NCBI RefSeq assembly: GCF_902806455.1
Contig: NZ_CADCWQ010000002.1
Coordinates: 62,001 to 126,000 of the forward strand
Source of the DNA: Virgibacillus doumboii
GTDB lineage: Bacteria; Bacillota; Bacilli; Bacillales; Amphibacillaceae
Direction of reading: 5' to 3'
DNA: 64,000 nt
Below are positions 61,652 through 64,000 of the stretch, in pieces. Each line of letters begins with the position of its first letter. Within the stretch, counting starts at the first letter, position 1. The notes beneath the pieces were generated by a model. The model was not told the DNA's origin and ran no database searches. It was given only the letters and a program-made list of their open reading frames with translations. Made by a program: the position numbers and the translations under genes.

Positions 61652-61888
61652 TTGGTGATTACATTGCATGAAAAAGTAGAAATAAATACCGGTTTTATTA
61701 CACTGGGGCAATTTATCAAACTGATTAATATTCTGGAGTCCGGTGGAATGGTTAAAGCTTTTTTGCAGGACCAGGGAGCAGTTGTTAATGGCGAACTGGA
61801 ACACCGCAGGGGAAGAAAACTCTACCCTGATGATGTGGTGGAAATTGAAGACATCGGTTCATACATCGTTACTAAAGACGAATCGTGA
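61652..61888 (+). CDS. yaaA: S4-domain RNA-binding protein YaaA (RlbA)
   Basis: A 78-aa protein. GTG 61652 is a weak start; a TTG at 61661 with GGTGA upstream is an alternative. S4-like motifs: FITLGQFIKLINILESGGMVKAFLQ, VVNGELEHRRGRKLYPDDVVEIE. YaaA of B. subtilis has been linked to 50S ribosome assembly. It is encoded between dnaN and recF in Firmicutes and lies 9 nt before recF. Confidence 0.93.
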   Translation: MVITLHEKVEINTGFITLGQFIKLINILESGGMVKAFLQDQGAVVNGELEHRRGRKLYPDDVVEIEDIGSYIVTKDES

Positions 61889-61897
61889 GGAATTTCC

Positions 61898-63010
61898 ATG
61901 CATATTGAACAACTGCAACTAAAAAACTACCGGAACTATTCACAGTTGGATATTTCTTTTGATGATAAAATCAACGTCATTATTGGAGAAAATGCCCAAG
62001 GTAAAACCAACCTGATGGAAGCTATTTATGTACTTGCCTTTACCAAATCCCATCGTACCCCCAGGGAAAAGGAACTTATCCAATGGGAGCAGGAATATGC
62101 TAAAATAGAAGGTAGGACCGTAAAACGAAAACAATCGTTTCCACTTGAAATTATTCTATCGACAAAAGGCAAAAAGGCAAAATTAAACCATATCGAACAA
62201 AAAAGGTTGAGCGATTATATCGGAGCATTGAATGTTGTTATGTTTGCACCGGAGGATCTCACCCTGGTTAAAGGACCTCCTCAAACAAGGAGACGGTTTA
62301 TTGATATGGAACTTGGCCAAATTCAGCCAAGGTATATTTACCATTTAGGACAATTTCAAAAAATATTAAAACAACGCAATAATTTGCTGAAAAAATTACA
62401 GCACAGGGAAAAACAGGACTTGACGATGCTGGAAGTTATGACGGAACAGTTAATTGAGCATGCGGCCACCCTTTTGGAACGGAGATATGTTTTTCTGGAA
62501 CTGTTACGTAAATGGGCCAGTCCGATCCATCATGGAATCAGTCGCGAACTGGAAGAGCTTGAAATCAGGTATGCACCGTCAATAGACGTATCAGAAGCAG
62601 CAAATAAGGAGAAAATAGAAACTATCTACAGAAATAAATTCCACAATATACAAGAAAAAGAGATTGAACGTGGAACCACGCTGATTGGACCACATCGGGA
62701 TGACCTGATTTTCCAGGTAAATAATAAAGATGTTCAGACTTATGGTTCACAAGGGCAGCAGCGTACAACCGCATTATCTGTAAAGCTCGCTGAGATAGAG
62801 CTTATCTACAATGAGGTTGGTGAATATCCGATTCTGCTTCTTGATGACGTCCTGAGTGAGCTTGATGATCATAGACAGTCGCATTTATTAAATACGATTC
62901 AAGGAAAAGTACAAACCTTTGTATCCACCACCAGTGTCGATGGTATTAACCATGAAACACTTAGAGAAGCTGAACTGTTTCGAGTCATTGATGGCAAAGT
63001 AGATACATAA
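61898..63010 (+). CDS. recF: Recombination mediator RecF
   Basis: A 370-aa SMC-like ATPase. Walker [16 protein letters not shown] (residues 31-45), signature region [18 protein letters not shown], and Walker [19 protein letters not shown]-terminus [13 protein letters not shown]. With RecO and RecR it loads RecA at gapped DNA and helps stalled forks restart. Start ATG 61898 with GTGAGGAAT. Operon yaaA-recF-remB-gyrB. Confidence 0.97.
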   Translation: MHIEQLQLKNYRNYSQLDISFDDKINVIIGENAQGKTNLMEAIYVLAFTKSHRTPREKELIQWEQEYAKIEGRTVKRKQSFPLEIILSTKGKKAKLNHIEQKRLSDYIGALNVVMFAPEDLTLVKGPPQTRRRFIDMELGQIQPRYIYHLGQFQKILKQRNNLLKKLQHREKQDLTMLEVMTEQLIEHAATLLERRYVFLELLRKWASPIHHGISRELEELEIRYAPSIDVSEAANKEKIETIYRNKFHNIQEKEIERGTTLIGPHRDDLIFQVNNKDVQTYGSQGQQRTTALSVKLAEIELIYNEVGEYPILLLDDVLSELDDHRQSHLLNTIQGKVQTFVSTTSVDGINHETLREAELFRVIDGKVDT

Positions 63011-63025
63011 GTGTGGAGGGATATG

Positions 63026-63304
63026 ATGTTTATTCATATTGGAAATGATAATGTTATTCAATCGAAGGATGTTATCACGATTATTGATCGTAATGTAGTA
63101 ACATCCTCGGGCGTTATGGAAGAAATGATGGAGAATGCCGGAAAACAGGATATAGTATTTGGACCAACTGACGAAGCAAAGTCAGTTGTTATTACGAGTG
63201 AGGAAATTTATTTCAGTTCATTATCGGTTTCAACGTTAAAAAAACGAGCAAGTATGATCTCAACAATAAGTAAGCTTGATGACTTCTCGGATGAACTTGA
63301 GTGA
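63026..63304 (+). CDS. remB: Extracellular-matrix regulator RemB (YaaB)
   Basis: About 92 aa from ATG 63026 (GGAGGG upstream; 63023 is a tandem ATG). It begins MFIHIGNDNVIQSKDVITIIDR, the DUF370 pattern of RemA/YaaB proteins, with an extension LKKRASMISTISKLDDFSDELE. In B. subtilis YaaB is named RemB and promotes biofilm-matrix gene expression; its paralogue RemA is a ring-shaped DNA-binding activator. Conserved between recF and gyrB. Confidence 0.93.
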   Translation: MFIHIGNDNVIQSKDVITIIDRNVVTSSGVMEEMMENAGKQDIVFGPTDEAKSVVITSEEIYFSSLSVSTLKKRASMISTISKLDDFSDELE

Positions 63305-63354
63305 ATACTGGAAGTAAATAAAAGTTTAACCTCTAAAGAAACGTAGGTGAAAAA

Positions 63355-64000
63355 ATGTCAGCAGAAGAAAAAGTTACAAATGAAGAAGCATATGGTGCTG
63401 ATCAGATACAAGTGCTGGAAGGATTGGAAGCAGTACGAAAAAGACCTGGCATGTATATCGGTTCAACAAGTGAAAGAGGATTGCACCATCTGGTATGGGA
63501 AATTGTTGATAACAGTATTGATGAAGCATTGGCAGGCTATTGTGACCATATTCAGGTAATTATTGAAAAAGATAATAGTATTACAGTTAAGGATAATGGC
63601 CGCGGAATTCCCGTTGATATTCAGAAAAAGACAGGAAAACCAGCACTTGAAGTTATTATGACCGTTCTTCATGCCGGTGGTAAATTCGGTGGCGGGGGTT
63701 ATAAAGTTTCCGGTGGTTTGCATGGTGTTGGTGCTTCCGTGGTAAACGCACTTTCAAGTAGTCTTGAGGTATGGGTTCACCTTGATGGGAAAATTCATTA
63801 TCTTGGATTTGAAAAAGGTGTTCCACAAGGCGATATTGAAGTTATAGGTGAAACAGATATTACTGGAACTGCAGTTCATTTTAAGCCTGATCAGGAAATT
63901 TTCACGGAAACACAAACCTATGATTTCGAAAGACTGGAACAGAGAGTTCGTGAACTGGCATTTCTAAATAAAGGCCTTAAAATCTCAATTGAAGACAAGC
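63355..64000 (+). CDS. gyrB: DNA gyrase subunit B (partial, 3' end outside window)
   Basis: The first 215 codons from ATG 63355 (GTAGGTG upstream). GHKL ATPase motifs: [32 protein letters not shown] (N-box), [12 protein letters not shown] (G1), and [17 protein letters not shown]. It supplies ATP hydrolysis for negative supercoiling together with GyrA, which normally follows. The window ends within the N-terminal domain. Confidence 0.97.
   Translation, partial: MSAEEKVTNEEAYGADQIQVLEGLEAVRKRPGMYIGSTSERGLHHLVWEIVDNSIDEALAGYCDHIQVIIEKDNSITVKDNGRGIPVDIQKKTGKPALEVIMTVLHAGGKFGGGGYKVSGGLHGVGASVVNALSSSLEVWVHLDGKIHYLGFEKGVPQGDIEVIGETDITGTAVHFKPDQEIFTETQTYDFERLEQRVRELAFLNKGLKISIEDK

Overview
The window is the replication-origin region of a low-GC, endospore-forming member of the Bacillaceae. 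Gene content and intergenic repeats suggest the Virgibacillus/Oceanobacillus/Lentibacillus side of the family, but the genus cannot be fixed from sequence reading alone. Spore-former evidence is cwlJ, yyaC, the Spo0J/Soj/Noc set and a SpoIIIJ-Jag pair. No rRNA, tRNA, CRISPR array, prophage or intact transposase gene was seen.

Layout. Positions 1-18200 are an accessory, mostly single-gene region: a TraB-family protein, YpjP, a CBS-ACT protein (CbpA-like), Lin0512 and DinB proteins, a deleted HAD phosphatase, CwlJ, a LacI-controlled sugar/cyclitol ABC cassette (5762-12831), a GNAT/deoxyribosyltransferase-like pair, a pterin dehydratase, an ABC exporter and a DoxX protein. Positions 18204-25513 (minus strand) are the WalRKHIJ-HtrA cell-wall stress operon. 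A MATE pump and a LysM-G5-M23 endopeptidase follow, the latter with a WalR-type box upstream. Positions 29301-36294 hold purA, dnaB, rplI, gdpP and yybS. A plus-strand DUF1189-modABC cluster (36789-39378) comes next, then rpsR-ssb-rpsF, ychF, yyzM-mscS, a YkvI-like protein and yyaC. DUF554 and cysteine-desulfurase-like genes lead into spo0J-soj-noc-rsmG-mnmG-mnmE-jag-spoIIIJ-rnpA-rpmH. From 57.8 kb the bipartite oriC flanks dnaA, and dnaN-yaaA-recF-remB-gyrB run off the right edge. Genes left of oriC are mainly minus strand and those to the right plus strand, as expected for co-orientation with replication.

Chromosome-maintenance sites can be read directly: DnaA boxes on both sides of dnaA with a DnaA-trio-like tract before dnaN, parS sites at 46857 and 50510, Noc-type sites at 36384 and 38171, and a dense DnaA-box cluster about 40 kb from dnaA at 18063-18176.

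The most unusual content is intergenic. At least eight copies of a structured repeat of about 120-250 bp (elements A-I) show compensatory base changes in several helices. Some carry terminal inverted repeats that resemble transcription terminators. Five loci carry a nearly identical 64-nt module inserted at one fixed place in the hairpin or standing alone, and another module is shared between this family and an unrelated repeat. A second repeat pair (K), a 52-bp minisatellite and a short duplicated segment add to this. Together they look like a modular, non-coding hairpin mobile system in essential gene neighbourhoods, including inside the wal and ABC operons.
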